Assembly (NCBI RefSeq): GCF_002738225.1
Contig: NZ_PEBQ01000177.1
Location: 1 to 64,000, forward strand
Reading direction: 5' to 3'
Length of the DNA: 64,000 nucleotides
DNA from: Acetobacter pomorum
Lineage (GTDB): Bacteria > Pseudomonadota > Alphaproteobacteria > Acetobacterales > Acetobacteraceae
Positions 29,438 through 38,709 of this stretch are shown here, piece by piece. Position numbers and translations under genes: made by a program. The notes beneath the pieces are model-generated. The model was not told the DNA's origin. It was given only the letters and a program-made list of their open reading frames with translations, and ran no database searches. Each line of letters starts with the position of its first letter. The stretch's first letter is position 1.

Positions 29438-30827
29438 AAGAGCAAAGGTTCCCGTCGTTTGTCACGATCAGCATCTGGTTATCTACGATAATTGGCGGCA
29501 CGAAAGAAACGGCATCCATGCTGTCTACTGATATAATTGCACCTGTTGCCGGGTTCATCCGCACCATGCCATTTTCCGGCAGAGAGCTGAGACAAACCAG
29601 TTCGCCGCCCACCAGCATGGGGCCAAACCAAGTTACGATATCCTTATGCACATCTACACGCCGGAAGCGCCGTAGCTGCGTAATCCAGCGCACATGGCCG
29701 GAAAGACGGTCAATACACGCAATCTGCTGATCCAGCGAGACCACAAAAAGCCAATCGCCCACACATAGCAGGCTATTCTGGCTGGCAACCGAGCGTTCCC
29801 ACACACGGCGGCCTGTGCGGATATCAATGGCAGCCAATACCTGTGCCATGCTTACCGCATAAACAATGCTATCAACAATAACAGGCAACCCGCGCACACA
29901 GGAGAGATCCAGCGTACTGGCCTGACTGTTGACATTGCCCATCATGTCACTCCAGACGACCTCCCCACTTTCCGCACGGAAAGCAACAAGATCACCCCCA
30001 CCAAATCCGGCCACCACAATGCCGTTATCTACGGCTGGGGCGGGCTGGCCAAATACAGTGGTTTCCACAGATGTTGCCGTATATGTCCAAAGCTGACGGC
30101 CGGTGGCAGAATCCAGCGCAAAAAACCGCTCATCAATGGTACCAAAAAACACCCGGCCGCCTGAAACAGTTGGCGCCGAGCGGCCCGGAGCACCATTGGT
30201 GGTTTTCCATTTTACCTTACCAGTTGCCGCATCCACCGCAATGGTTTGGGATATCCCGTCAACAATGTAGACAACACCCCCATTTACAGCCAAACCACCG
30301 CCCATATTGGCAGAGTAAGACTTTTTGGGCCGTGGATTATATGTCCAGATATGGTGCATGCCAGGCCAGGAAAAAGCGCGCACAACGCCTTGGGCATCCA
30401 TAACAAACAGGCGGCCATCCTGCACAACAGGCGGCGCAGGAATAAGCCCGCGCCCCAGATTACCCAGTGCAGCCCACGCCATAAAATCGGGCTGGGAAAT
30501 ACCGGCCCCGATATCCTTGCTCCACCTTTTATGCAGCCCACCCCATGCATAATTGCTGCCGGTATGGGCAGAAACACGCCCACAGATAGGCCATTCAGAC
30601 ACACTGATGGCCGCAGGAATTGTAATGGGCGTATGATCATCCGGATCGACCATCAACCCTGAACCCGAAGACAGAATATCCGTACGATGCCCGGCCAGAA
30701 TGGGCTTTCTATCACTTTCAAACATGCTACAGGCGGCCAGTGTAGGTGCCAGAGCGGCACCGCCCAACAGGGCGCGGCGTGATAGACCAAAACGTCTGGT
30801 TGCGCTGGATTTCTTGTTGCTGCTCAT
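29430..30827 (-). CDS. bamB: BamB-like PQQ-repeat lipoprotein with a Tat-type signal
   Basis: A 465-residue protein made of PQQ/beta-propeller repeats ('VVYIVDGISQTIAVDAATGKVKWKT' is one; others at 'FALDSATGRQLWTY', 'VAFRAESGEVVWSD', 'IDRLSGHVRWIT'). BamB is the propeller scaffold of the BAM outer membrane assembly machine. The signal has 'LSRRALLGG' followed by the lipobox 'LAAC', so it looks like a twin-arginine lipoprotein signal; BamB in enterobacteria uses Sec. It lies between the YfgM-like gene and der, the conserved order. The segment before the first repeats (about residues 35-130) is longer than in E. coli. Confidence 0.88.
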   Translation of the reverse strand: MSSNKKSSATRRFGLSRRALLGGAALAPTLAACSMFESDRKPILAGHRTDILSSGSGLMVDPDDHTPITIPAAISVSEWPICGRVSAHTGSNYAWGGLHKRWSKDIGAGISQPDFMAWAALGNLGRGLIPAPPVVQDGRLFVMDAQGVVRAFSWPGMHHIWTYNPRPKKSYSANMGGGLAVNGGVVYIVDGISQTIAVDAATGKVKWKTTNGAPGRSAPTVSGGRVFFGTIDERFFALDSATGRQLWTYTATSVETTVFGQPAPAVDNGIVVAGFGGGDLVAFRAESGEVVWSDMMGNVNSQASTLDLSCVRGLPVIVDSIVYAVSMAQVLAAIDIRTGRRVWERSVASQNSLLCVGDWLFVVSLDQQIACIDRLSGHVRWITQLRRFRRVDVHKDIVTWFGPMLVGGELVCLSSLPENGMVRMNPATGAIISVDSMDAVSFVPPIIVDNQMLIVTNDGNLCSYG

Positions 30828-30831
30828 TCTC

Positions 30832-31527
30832 TTAGCCTGCTGTCGGGTCTAGGGCCTGCATCATATCCTGCGCCCGGTTGCGTACGCCCTGAGGAACATC
30901 CTGCGCCGCCTGTAGCGCTGCAAATTTCTGTCGGGCTTCGGCCACATGCCCTTCACGCACATCCAGAACAGCCAAAGCCTCCATAGCCAGACCATTCCAT
31001 GGCTTGCCCTTACCGGTCAGCAGCGCCAGACGCGAGCGGAGAGTAGCTGGCTCTCCCGTATCAAGCTGTTTTTGGCACCACAGCAGAGTAGCCAGATCAC
31101 GTAATGCAGAATCTGCATTGGGATCCTTTTGCACGGCATCCCATGCAGCCAGCGCCGCTTTTACGTCACCACGCGCTGCTTGCACACCGCCTTCCTGCAA
31201 GTGGGCCAGAACAGCCACGCCTTTAGCATCTGATGAGGCCAACTTCTGCAAAGAAGCCAAACCCGCCTGTGCGGTTGGGGTAAGATCCACCGTGCCGGAT
31301 GCGGGTGTTGCAGGCAAATGGTCTGTCTGGCGCAAGGCTGTAAGGTAAGCCCCCGTGGCTTCCAGCGCCTGAGATTTCTGATTGGAAACATGCCACGACC
31401 ACGCACCTATGCCTGCAAGCACAAGCACAACCAGCCCCAAGCCAGCTCCGGCGTAACGCCTTGCGGCCGACCGCAGGCGCTCTGCCTGCATTTCCTCATC
31501 AACTTCCCTGAAAAGATCCTCTGCCAC
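30832..31527 (-). CDS. YfgM-like membrane-anchored TPR protein
   Basis: A 231-residue protein with one TM helix (about residues 28-48, 'GLGLVVLVLAGIGAWSW') and a TPR-like periplasmic part. This is the layout of YfgM, which in E. coli contacts the Sec translocon and PpiD. The start codon is GTG. It ends 4 bases before bamB, so yfgM-bamB-der is an operon, as in E. coli. Confidence 0.83.
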   Translation of the reverse strand: MAEDLFREVDEEMQAERLRSAARRYAGAGLGLVVLVLAGIGAWSWHVSNQKSQALEATGAYLTALRQTDHLPATPASGTVDLTPTAQAGLASLQKLASSDAKGVAVLAHLQEGGVQAARGDVKAALAAWDAVQKDPNADSALRDLATLLWCQKQLDTGEPATLRSRLALLTGKGKPWNGLAMEALAVLDVREGHVAEARQKFAALQAAQDVPQGVRNRAQDMMQALDPTAG

Positions 31528-31687
31528 GGTCTGGCCTGTTCCTGTCTGCTGGCGTTCTGCCTGACGGCTTTGTGTTACCGTCTATCTGCCTCACCCTAGG
31601 GTATCATACAAGCCATGCTGGCAATCTGCCGGATGGCCGCTCTTTCAAACACTGCTGTAACAGAAAACACCTACCCTGCCGAAAAAT

Positions 31688-32083
31688 TTAGTGCTCTGCT
31701 TTCTGCAATTTGCTTCCGCCAGCCTTGAGAGCCGTGGTCAATTTGGTGAAATTGCCAGCAATACGCTTTTGCACGGCGCTGCTGCCTTCATGAATATGCG
31801 CAATTTTTTCACGCGCTTCATTGCTAATGGCCGTTTCTTCCTTAACGGCTGCCTTGGCCACACAGCTGTTATAGGTGCGTGCCGCTTTTTCGTAAGCACT
31901 TACCTTGTCAACACTGGCGTTATATTTATCAACAGAAGACACTTCCACAGAAGGTGCTACAGGTTCCGCACCACATGCGGTGGCTGTCCATACCTTATCT
32001 GCGGCCTGTGCCGGCATGGAAACAACACCACACATCTGGGCGGCAACAAGCCCGGCGAGAAGATAAAAACCTTTCCTGATCAT
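31688..32083 (-). CDS. Small secreted protein of unknown function
   Basis: 131 residues. A signal peptide ends at 'MPAQA'. The mature part is helical and rich in Lys/Ala, with two Cys ('ATACGAEP' and 'YNSCVAKAA') that could form a disulphide. The central 'KYNASVDKVSAYEKAARTYNSCV' resembles short hypothetical proteins in acetic acid bacteria, but I do not recognise a named family. It stands alone, divergent from the GT9 gene. Confidence 0.72.
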   Translation of the reverse strand: MIRKGFYLLAGLVAAQMCGVVSMPAQAADKVWTATACGAEPVAPSVEVSSVDKYNASVDKVSAYEKAARTYNSCVAKAAVKEETAISNEAREKIAHIHEGSSAVQKRIAGNFTKLTTALKAGGSKLQKAEH

Positions 32084-32231
32084 TTCTGTATCCCCGATTC
32101 AGAGCAGAGATATTTTCCTGCCCGGTTCCTGATTCTAGCATCAGCAAACGCTTCTTGCACAGGTGGCGCAAATGTCCACACCTGCGCGCGCTGGCTTGGA
32201 AAAAAAACCGGAAGACAGTATAGGCGCGATA

Positions 32232-33137
32232 ATGCGCATTCTTTTCATCACGGCCACACGTCTGGGCGATGCCGTGCTTTCTACCGGCCTGCTGGCATAT
32301 CTGCACCACCGTTGGCCAGATGCGCGGTTTACCATAGCCTGTGGGCCTGTTGCGGCCGGACTGTTTAATGCATTCCCCGGACTCGAGCGCACCATTGTGA
32401 TGGAAAAGCGGCCCTATGATCTGCACTGGTTTGATCTGTGGAAGGCTTGCGTTCCCTTTAAATGGGATATCACGGTGGATTTACGCGGCTCTGCCGTGAC
32501 TTTTCTTTTACGTTCCGGGCGCCGGTTCATTATGCGCGGAGGGCGCCGCACAGGCCCGCGCATTACACATTTGGGCAACGTTCTGGGTCTTTCACCCCCT
32601 CCGCTCCCGACTGTTTGGGTCAGTCCGGCTGATCGCGCAAAAGCACAACAGATCATTCCAGAGACATCACCCATTCTTGCTCTGGGTCCCACGGCAAACT
32701 GGACGGGCAAGATATGGCCAACAGAGCGTTACCTGCCCTTATGGCAACGCCTTTGCGCGGCGCATCCGCAGATACGACCTGCCATCTTTTACGGTCCTGG
32801 AGAGCAGGAAGCCGCGCTTGCCCGCCCTGTTCTGGAAGCCCTGCCCCACGCCATTGATGCCGGAGGCCATTTTTCCCTTACGGAAGTTGCCGCCATGCTG
32901 GCCCGTTGCCGCCTCTATATTGGCAATGATTCGGGGCTGATGCATCTGGCAGCAGCCGCTGGCACGCCCACTTTGGGGCTTTTTGGGCCCTCTCGCGCAT
33001 CGGAATATGCGCCTTCTGGCAAAAATGCGCGCTGGATTGCAGCACCAGGCCCAGAGGGTGAGGCCCCCATAGCTGGGCTGGAGGTTGCAGATGTCGCCAC
33101 AGCAGCACTCTCCCTTCTTAAGGAAACCGGCCTATGA
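32232..33137 (+). CDS. Glycosyltransferase family 9 (heptosyltransferase-like)
   Basis: About 301 residues from the ATG at 32232 ('MRILFITATRLGDAVLSTG'), the standard GT9 start; a longer reading from 32163 adds 23 unlikely residues. The C-terminal motifs 'ILALGPTANWTGKIWP' and 'YIGNDSGLMHLAAAAGTPTLGLFGPS' match ADP-heptose/lipopolysaccharide core transferases. The end overlaps the next gene (ATGA). The acceptor sugar is unknown; lipopolysaccharide core assembly is likely. Confidence 0.88.
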   Translation: MRILFITATRLGDAVLSTGLLAYLHHRWPDARFTIACGPVAAGLFNAFPGLERTIVMEKRPYDLHWFDLWKACVPFKWDITVDLRGSAVTFLLRSGRRFIMRGGRRTGPRITHLGNVLGLSPPPLPTVWVSPADRAKAQQIIPETSPILALGPTANWTGKIWPTERYLPLWQRLCAAHPQIRPAIFYGPGEQEAALARPVLEALPHAIDAGGHFSLTEVAAMLARCRLYIGNDSGLMHLAAAAGTPTLGLFGPSRASEYAPSGKNARWIAAPGPEGEAPIAGLEVADVATAALSLLKETGL

Positions 33138-34195
33138 TGGATGGCAACGCCAGCAGGCAGAACACGCAGCCCCTGAAAGTTGCACATATTATGGCCGGTG
33201 CTCCCACAGGTGGAGCAGAACTGTTTTTTGAGCGTCTCTGTATTGCCCAGGCTGCTGCTGGCCTTTCTGTTTTGCCGGTTATCCGCACCAATCTGGAACG
33301 CGCACAACGCTTGCGGGCAGGTCACCTTGCACCTGTTGAACTCCCTTTTGGCAACGTGCTGGATATACGCACCCGCATGGGGCTGCGTACGGCTCTTAAA
33401 GAGTTCTCTCCACGTGTGGCTGTGGCATGGATGAACCGTGCGGCTCGCTTTGCCCCCCAAGGCAACTGGGTGCTAGCTGGGCGACTGGGCGGGTTTTATG
33501 ATCTTTCCTATTATCGCCGATGTTCTCATCTTATTGGCAATACGCACGGGCTGGTACGCTGGATGCGGGAACAAGGCTGGCCAGCCGATGCCGTGCATTA
33601 CCTCCCCAACTTCGCCACAGATCTCGCCACCACGCAGCCCGTATGGCCAGAGTTTTTGCCACACGGCACCCCTTTTCTGCTGGCTTTGGGGCGGCTGCAC
33701 AAAAACAAAGCTTTTGATGTTCTTATTCGTGCCATGAAGCATGTGCCGCACATTCCCCTTGTTATCGCGGGTGAAGGGCCAGAACGTGCGGCACTGGAAA
33801 CACTTGCGCGGCAGGAAGGCGTGGCCGAACGTGTGTTTATGCCCGGATGGGCCAATCAACCCGGCGGTCTGTTACGGGCCTGCGCCGCCATGATCTGCCC
33901 TTCCCGCCATGAACCTTTAGGCAATGTTGTGATTGAGGGATTTTCTGCCAACAAACCCGTTATTGCGGCCGCCTCTGAAGGGCCTAGCGAATTGATCCGA
34001 AACGGTGAAAACGGCCTGCTAGCCCCGGTGGAAAATGCCAGTGCTCTGGCTGCGCAGATCTGCACTGCACTGGAAACACCTGATCTGGCGGCCCGTATGG
34101 CGCAGGCTGGCCGCAGAGATTATGAAACAACCTATGCTGTCACCCCGGTTCTGGAGGCGTGGCACAAGTTTCTATCCACGGTGGAGGCCGGGTAA
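33134..34195 (+). CDS. Glycosyltransferase family 4
   Basis: A 353-residue GT-B enzyme. The N-terminal domain has 'HIMAGAPTGGAELFFERL'. The C-terminal donor site has 'FLLALGRLHKNKAFDVLIRAM' and the EX7E motif in 'CPSRHEPLGNVVIEGF'. The start overlaps the GT9 gene by 4 bases, and its TAA is immediately followed by the asnB ATG. Probably a lipopolysaccharide or glycan transferase acting with the GT9. Confidence 0.9.
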   Translation: MMDGNASRQNTQPLKVAHIMAGAPTGGAELFFERLCIAQAAAGLSVLPVIRTNLERAQRLRAGHLAPVELPFGNVLDIRTRMGLRTALKEFSPRVAVAWMNRAARFAPQGNWVLAGRLGGFYDLSYYRRCSHLIGNTHGLVRWMREQGWPADAVHYLPNFATDLATTQPVWPEFLPHGTPFLLALGRLHKNKAFDVLIRAMKHVPHIPLVIAGEGPERAALETLARQEGVAERVFMPGWANQPGGLLRACAAMICPSRHEPLGNVVIEGFSANKPVIAAASEGPSELIRNGENGLLAPVENASALAAQICTALETPDLAARMAQAGRRDYETTYAVTPVLEAWHKFLSTVEAG

Positions 34196-35956
34196 ATGTG
34201 TGGCATTGGGGGGCTTATCTACACACCCGGCACGCAACCATGCTCCGAATCGGTGCTACAACGCATGGTGCAGGCTTTGGGCCACCGGGGCCCCAATGGC
34301 GTGCATATTGCCCGCTTGGGCCGGGCAGATATGGTGCACACACGCTTGGCCATTATTGATCTGGAAGGGGGAGACCAGCCCTTAACCAGCGGCGATGGCA
34401 CACTTGTTGCCAATGGTGAAATCTATAACGATCCGCAAATTCGTCAGCAGATCGGGCCTGACCATTTTCAAACCGGAAGTGATTGCGAATCTCCCCTGCT
34501 TTTGTGGGAACGCAACGGTAGCACCTATACGCGCGGGCTACGTGGCATGTACGCCATTGGACTATACGATAAAGCCCAGCAGGAACTTCTGCTCTCGCGC
34601 GATCCGTTTGGCATCAAACCCCTTTATTTTACTGAATTTTCGGGCGGCATTGCCTTTGCATCCGAGCCCGCGCCTTTAATAGCCTCCGGCCTAGCCCCCC
34701 GCGCCATTGCACCAGCCGTGCGGGATGAACTGCTGCAACTTCAGTTCACCACAGGGTGGGAAACAATTTTTCCCGGTATCCAGCGCGTTATGCCGGGGGA
34801 AACCCTGCGTATTAACCAAGGCCGTATTCTGGACAGGCAGCGGCAATCCCCCATTCCGGCATCAGCCCCCCTGTTTACCTCCGAAGCTGAAGCCCTGAAC
34901 CAACTTGATATAGCCTTGATGGACAGCGTGCATGCGCATGAACGTTCTGATGTACCCTTTGGGCTTTTTCTTTCTGGCGGAATAGACAGCGCATGCCTGT
35001 TAACAGCCATGAACCGCCTGCCCAGCACAACGCCATTGCGCACATGGACAGCCGTTTTTGATGCACCCGGCGCCGCCGATGAGGCCGAGGCCGCCGAGGC
35101 ATTGGCGCAACATGCCCACGCACAGCATGAAACCCTGCGCATTACGGCAGATATGGTATGGCAACACCTTCCCGCCATTGTAGCCTGTATGGATGACCCT
35201 GTTGCGGATTACGCCATTATTCCCACATGGTTTTTAGCCCAGAAAGCGGTACAGGACGTAACCGTCATTCTCTCCGGTGAAGGAGGGGATGAACTGTTCT
35301 GTGGTTACGGACGTTACCGCACAGCCAGCCGTCCGTGGTGGAAAGGCAGACGGCGCATGTGGCGACGTGGTATTTTTGATAACATGAATATCCTGCGCCA
35401 TCATCCGGCCCATTGGCGTGATGGCATAGCCGCGGCAGAAATGGCCGGAGCAGATGCACAAACGCCACTTTCCCGCCTGCAAGCAGTCGATATTGCAGAA
35501 TGGTTACCGAATGATCTGCTTATCAAGCTGGATCGGTGCCTGATGGCACATGGGCTGGAAGGCCGCACACCGTTGCTAGACCCCATTGTTGCCCAAACAG
35601 CATGGCGTCTACCAGATTCCATGCGTTTGCATGATGGTAAAGGCAAATGGCTTTTGCGCAAATGGTTACAGCAGCACAATTCTGCGGCACGGCCTTTTGC
35701 GCCCAAACAGGGTTTTACCGTACCAATCGGCACATGGATCCGGCAAAAGGGAGCGTATCTTGGGGATTTGGTGGCACGGCAGGAATGTATTGCAGAAATT
35801 GCGCGGCCAGACCGTGTGAAAGCACTCTTTCGGGCAGCAGATAACCGCAGGACAGGGGCTGCAGCGTGGACACTTCTTTTTTATGCTTTGTGGCATCGCA
35901 CACATATTCGCAATCTTCCGCCAGAAGGCGATGTGTTTTCTGCCCTAAGCCAGTAA
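34196..35956 (+). CDS. asnB: Glutamine-hydrolysing asparagine synthetase family (AsnB)
   Basis: 586 residues in two domains. The N-terminal glutaminase starts with nucleophile Cys2 ('MCGIGGLIY') and has 'RGPNG', 'HTRLAIIDLEGGDQPL' and 'NGEIYND'. The synthetase half has the PP-loop 'LSGGIDSACL' and 'GEGGDELFCGYGRY'. It could make asparagine or, as in several polysaccharide loci, transfer an amide to a sugar acid or other acceptor. The zero-gap operon with two glycosyltransferases supports the second view (inference). Confidence 0.9.
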   Translation: MCGIGGLIYTPGTQPCSESVLQRMVQALGHRGPNGVHIARLGRADMVHTRLAIIDLEGGDQPLTSGDGTLVANGEIYNDPQIRQQIGPDHFQTGSDCESPLLLWERNGSTYTRGLRGMYAIGLYDKAQQELLLSRDPFGIKPLYFTEFSGGIAFASEPAPLIASGLAPRAIAPAVRDELLQLQFTTGWETIFPGIQRVMPGETLRINQGRILDRQRQSPIPASAPLFTSEAEALNQLDIALMDSVHAHERSDVPFGLFLSGGIDSACLLTAMNRLPSTTPLRTWTAVFDAPGAADEAEAAEALAQHAHAQHETLRITADMVWQHLPAIVACMDDPVADYAIIPTWFLAQKAVQDVTVILSGEGGDELFCGYGRYRTASRPWWKGRRRMWRRGIFDNMNILRHHPAHWRDGIAAAEMAGADAQTPLSRLQAVDIAEWLPNDLLIKLDRCLMAHGLEGRTPLLDPIVAQTAWRLPDSMRLHDGKGKWLLRKWLQQHNSAARPFAPKQGFTVPIGTWIRQKGAYLGDLVARQECIAEIARPDRVKALFRAADNRRTGAAAWTLLFYALWHRTHIRNLPPEGDVFSALSQ

Positions 35957-35998
35957 GATTGCAAACCGTTTCTATCTCTTGCTCTTAAAGCCCATTAT

Positions 35999-36020
35999 CT
36001 TCCTGCGGGAAGCCTTTTTT
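35999..36020 (+). terminator. Likely terminator after asnB
   Basis: CTTCC-tgcg-GGAAG: a short 5-bp stem with a tight loop, followed by CC and six T. It lies 42 bases past the stop. Confidence 0.6.
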
Positions 36021-36039
36021 CTTTTATGGGAGAATGTAC

Positions 36040-36915
36040 ATGCCTTCCCCAACACACATCACCCGACTTGAAAACCGCACTGTTCTCAAGCTTTCTGGCA
36101 CAGATCGCGTGCGCTTTCTGCAAGGTCTGGTTACGGCAGATATTGCTGCGCTGGAACCGGGAGACGCCACGTGGAGTGCCTGTCTGACCCCCCAAGGCCG
36201 CTGGCAGGCAGACTTTTTTGTAGTTTCAGACCCCGATGATACCTGCCTGCTCCTTGATTGTGCTGCAGAACAAGCTGAAAATCTAAAAACCATTCTCCAA
36301 CGCTTTCGCCTACGTTCTGATGTGCAGCTAGAACTCACCGCCCTGCCCGTTCATGTGGCATGGGGAAATCCACCGTCTGACGCCGTGTTGGAAAACGCCA
36401 TCAGTTTCCGCGATCCTCGGCTGGAAGAGGCTGGCTGGCGACTGATTGATGCTGCCCCAGACACCCCCATAACCGCTACAGAACAGGATTATAACTTGCA
36501 TCGCCTTGTGCTGGGTTTGCCAGATGGCGTGCAGGATTGTGAAGTCGGCCGTACCTTGGCGGCAGAAGCTAATCTGGACCTTCTGGGCGGTGTATCCTGG
36601 AAAAAGGGCTGCTATATGGGGCAGGAAGTTACGGCTCGCATGCATTACCGCACATTGGTAAAACGGAGGATGATGCCCGTTGCAGCAACATCCCCTCTGC
36701 CCGCACCCGGAACGCCCGTAATGTGTGATGACGTGGAAGTTGGCACACTGCGTTCCTCCCAGGATCATGTTGGGTTGGCATTATTGAAAACAGATGTTGC
36801 CAACAGTCAGCTTACCTGTGCGGCGCATCCTTTGGTGGTACGCCTGCCAACGTGGCTGGAAACTGCGCTAAAGCCTCAAACACCTTCAGATTCTCATCCA
36901 ACGGAAAAATCATGA
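36040..36915 (+). CDS. ygfZ: YgfZ/GcvT-like folate-binding protein
   Basis: A 291-residue GcvT-fold protein with the YgfZ signature 'KKGCYMGQEVTARMHYR' (key KGCYxGQE). YgfZ (IBA57 in mitochondria) helps make or repair certain Fe-S enzymes with folate. I chose the ATG at 36040 because GGGAGA lies seven bases before it, while the ATG at 36034 is too close. The end overlaps hisI (ATGA). Confidence 0.88.
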   Translation: MPSPTHITRLENRTVLKLSGTDRVRFLQGLVTADIAALEPGDATWSACLTPQGRWQADFFVVSDPDDTCLLLDCAAEQAENLKTILQRFRLRSDVQLELTALPVHVAWGNPPSDAVLENAISFRDPRLEEAGWRLIDAAPDTPITATEQDYNLHRLVLGLPDGVQDCEVGRTLAAEANLDLLGGVSWKKGCYMGQEVTARMHYRTLVKRRMMPVAATSPLPAPGTPVMCDDVEVGTLRSSQDHVGLALLKTDVANSQLTCAAHPLVVRLPTWLETALKPQTPSDSHPTEKS

Positions 36916-37331
36916 CTTATATTGCCCCGCCAGCAGCAGAATTGGATACCATGCTGGATGTTGTAAAATTTGATGCCTCTGGCCTTATTGCCGCCATTGC
37001 CCAGCAGCACGACACTGGCGAAGTGCTGATGATTGCATGGATGACGCGTGAAGCCCTGCGTGAAACGCTGGAAACCGGGTGCGTATGTTATTATTCTCGC
37101 AGCCGCCAGAAGCTTTGGCGCAAAGGCGAAACATCCGGCCAGATCCAGCACCTTGTTGAAGCCCGTCTGGATTGTGATGCAGATGCTGTATTATTGCTTG
37201 TGAACCAGATTGGTGTGGCATGCCATACGGGCCGCCGCAGCTGTTTTTACCGGGCCTTTACACCAGATGGTCTGAAAGTGCTGACAAAGCCGGAAATTGA
37301 CCCAAACCAGCTTTACCACAAACATAACTGA
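36912..37331 (+). CDS. hisI: Phosphoribosyl-AMP cyclohydrolase
   Basis: Third step of histidine synthesis: opens the ring of phosphoribosyl-AMP. A 139-residue, single-function form. Motifs: 'AWMTREALRETLETG', 'YYSRSRQKLWRKGETSG', metal ligands in 'LDCDADAV' and Cys ligands in 'CHTGRRSC'. It is translationally coupled to ygfZ and away from other his genes. Confidence 0.95.
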   Translation: MTYIAPPAAELDTMLDVVKFDASGLIAAIAQQHDTGEVLMIAWMTREALRETLETGCVCYYSRSRQKLWRKGETSGQIQHLVEARLDCDADAVLLLVNQIGVACHTGRRSCFYRAFTPDGLKVLTKPEIDPNQLYHKHN

Positions 37332-37337
37332 ACATGT

Positions 37338-38525
37338 TTAACTCTGTATCTTAACCGTATTTTTACGGTTAAGAACTTCCAGAACAGCTTCTGCTGCGGC
37401 ATCGGCTGGCAGTTGGCCCTGCGGCCCTTCCAGCCCGTGCAAAACCGTAGCAAAAGCCTGCTTCTGGGCTTGGGCCACTGCCACATTTTCAAAGAGAGTT
37501 TGCACTTCACGCGCTAGCACATCTGCTCGGCACTGTTCTTGCAGCAGTTCTGGCACCACGGCACGGCCTGCCAGCAAATTTACCATAGCCACAAATGGTA
37601 CCTTGATAAGCCGACGGGCAAAAAAAGCTGTAATAGGGTTAACCCGGTATGTCACGGCCATAGGCACGCCAGCTAAAGCCAGTTCCAGGGTAGATGTGCC
37701 AGATTTGGTTAAAGCCGCACCCGCGGCAGCAAACGCATCATGCTTGTTATGAATATCCGTAACAATAATCGGCTTTATGGGCCAATCTTGTGTGGCGCGC
37801 TCTACCACACACGCCACAACCGAAGAAACAGGCACCACAGGCACCACATCCGGCATGGATGTTTTAAGCAGGCGCAACATCTGCCCAAATACCGGCAATA
37901 GTCGTGGCGCCTCTGAACGACGACTGCCAGGCATCAGCACCAATATTCTGGCACTTTCTGGCAAACCATACCGCGCCCGAAACCGGGCAGCATTTCCATC
38001 TTTTGCACCAGATTGTAAAACTGGATGGCCTACAAAGCGGGTTTTTAAACCATGTTTGCCAAAAAACTGTTCTTCAAAAGGCAGAAGGCACAACAGTTCT
38101 TCCCACAAACCGGGAAATTCCTTCACCCGTTTCTGGCGCCATGCCCAAACCTGCGGTGCAACGTAGTGCACACGCGCAATACCCAAGCCGCTTATTTTTT
38201 TAAGCAGCCGCAAGGCAAAACCCGGGCTATCTATGGTAATCACCAAATCCGGCTTTTGGGCTGCAATATCCTGTGCTGCTTCATCCAGCCGAGCAGAAAG
38301 CTGGCGCACACGCGGCAAAACTTCCACCAGCCCCATTACGGCCAGATCCCGCATGGGAAAGAGACTTTCAAATCCCTCTTCCTGCATGCGCGCCCCTCCA
38401 ACGCCTGCAAAGCGCATAGTGGGCACACGGGCCCTCAAGGCATGCATAAGGCGGGCACCCAATACATCACCACTGGCCTCACCAGCCAGAATCCAGACAA
38501 GAGGAGAGGAAGAAGGAGAAACCAT
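37338..38525 (-). CDS. lpxB: Lipid-A-disaccharide synthase
   Basis: A 395-residue GT19 enzyme that joins UDP-diacylglucosamine and lipid X in lipid A assembly. Motifs: 'ILAGEASGDVLGARLM', 'FAGVGGARMQ', 'DLAVMGLVEVL', 'SPGFALRLLKK', 'VAPQVWAWRQKR' and 'LCLLPFEEQFF', plus 'KSGTSTLELAL' near the C-terminus. It stands alone; the lpxD-fabZ-lpxA genes it often follows are not in the window. It converges on hisI with only six bases between. Confidence 0.95.
   Translation of the reverse strand: MVSPSSSPLVWILAGEASGDVLGARLMHALRARVPTMRFAGVGGARMQEEGFESLFPMRDLAVMGLVEVLPRVRQLSARLDEAAQDIAAQKPDLVITIDSPGFALRLLKKISGLGIARVHYVAPQVWAWRQKRVKEFPGLWEELLCLLPFEEQFFGKHGLKTRFVGHPVLQSGAKDGNAARFRARYGLPESARILVLMPGSRRSEAPRLLPVFGQMLRLLKTSMPDVVPVVPVSSVVACVVERATQDWPIKPIIVTDIHNKHDAFAAAGAALTKSGTSTLELALAGVPMAVTYRVNPITAFFARRLIKVPFVAMVNLLAGRAVVPELLQEQCRADVLAREVQTLFENVAVAQAQKQAFATVLHGLEGPQGQLPADAAAEAVLEVLNRKNTVKIQS
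37350..37373. other. Hairpin across the lpxB 3' end
   Basis: CTTAACCGTA-tttt-TACGGTTAAG: a perfect 10-bp stem with a 4-base loop inside the last codons of lpxB and 18 bases after hisI. It lacks a T-run on either strand after the stem. It may mark the hisI transcript end. Confidence 0.6.
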
Positions 38526-38709
38526 GCCTCACGCATAAAACGCCGCAACATGGAGCACAATCATCTTATCCGCCCAGTGCGATAGAATATGGCCTATAAG
38601 GCATGTATATCTTGCGCACAGCACCCTAAAAGTCTTTCCTTTACCGCAACTATTTTGGCGCCCGATAAACGCGCCATTTCATACTCAACCAAGGGACACC
38701 CACTTTCTC

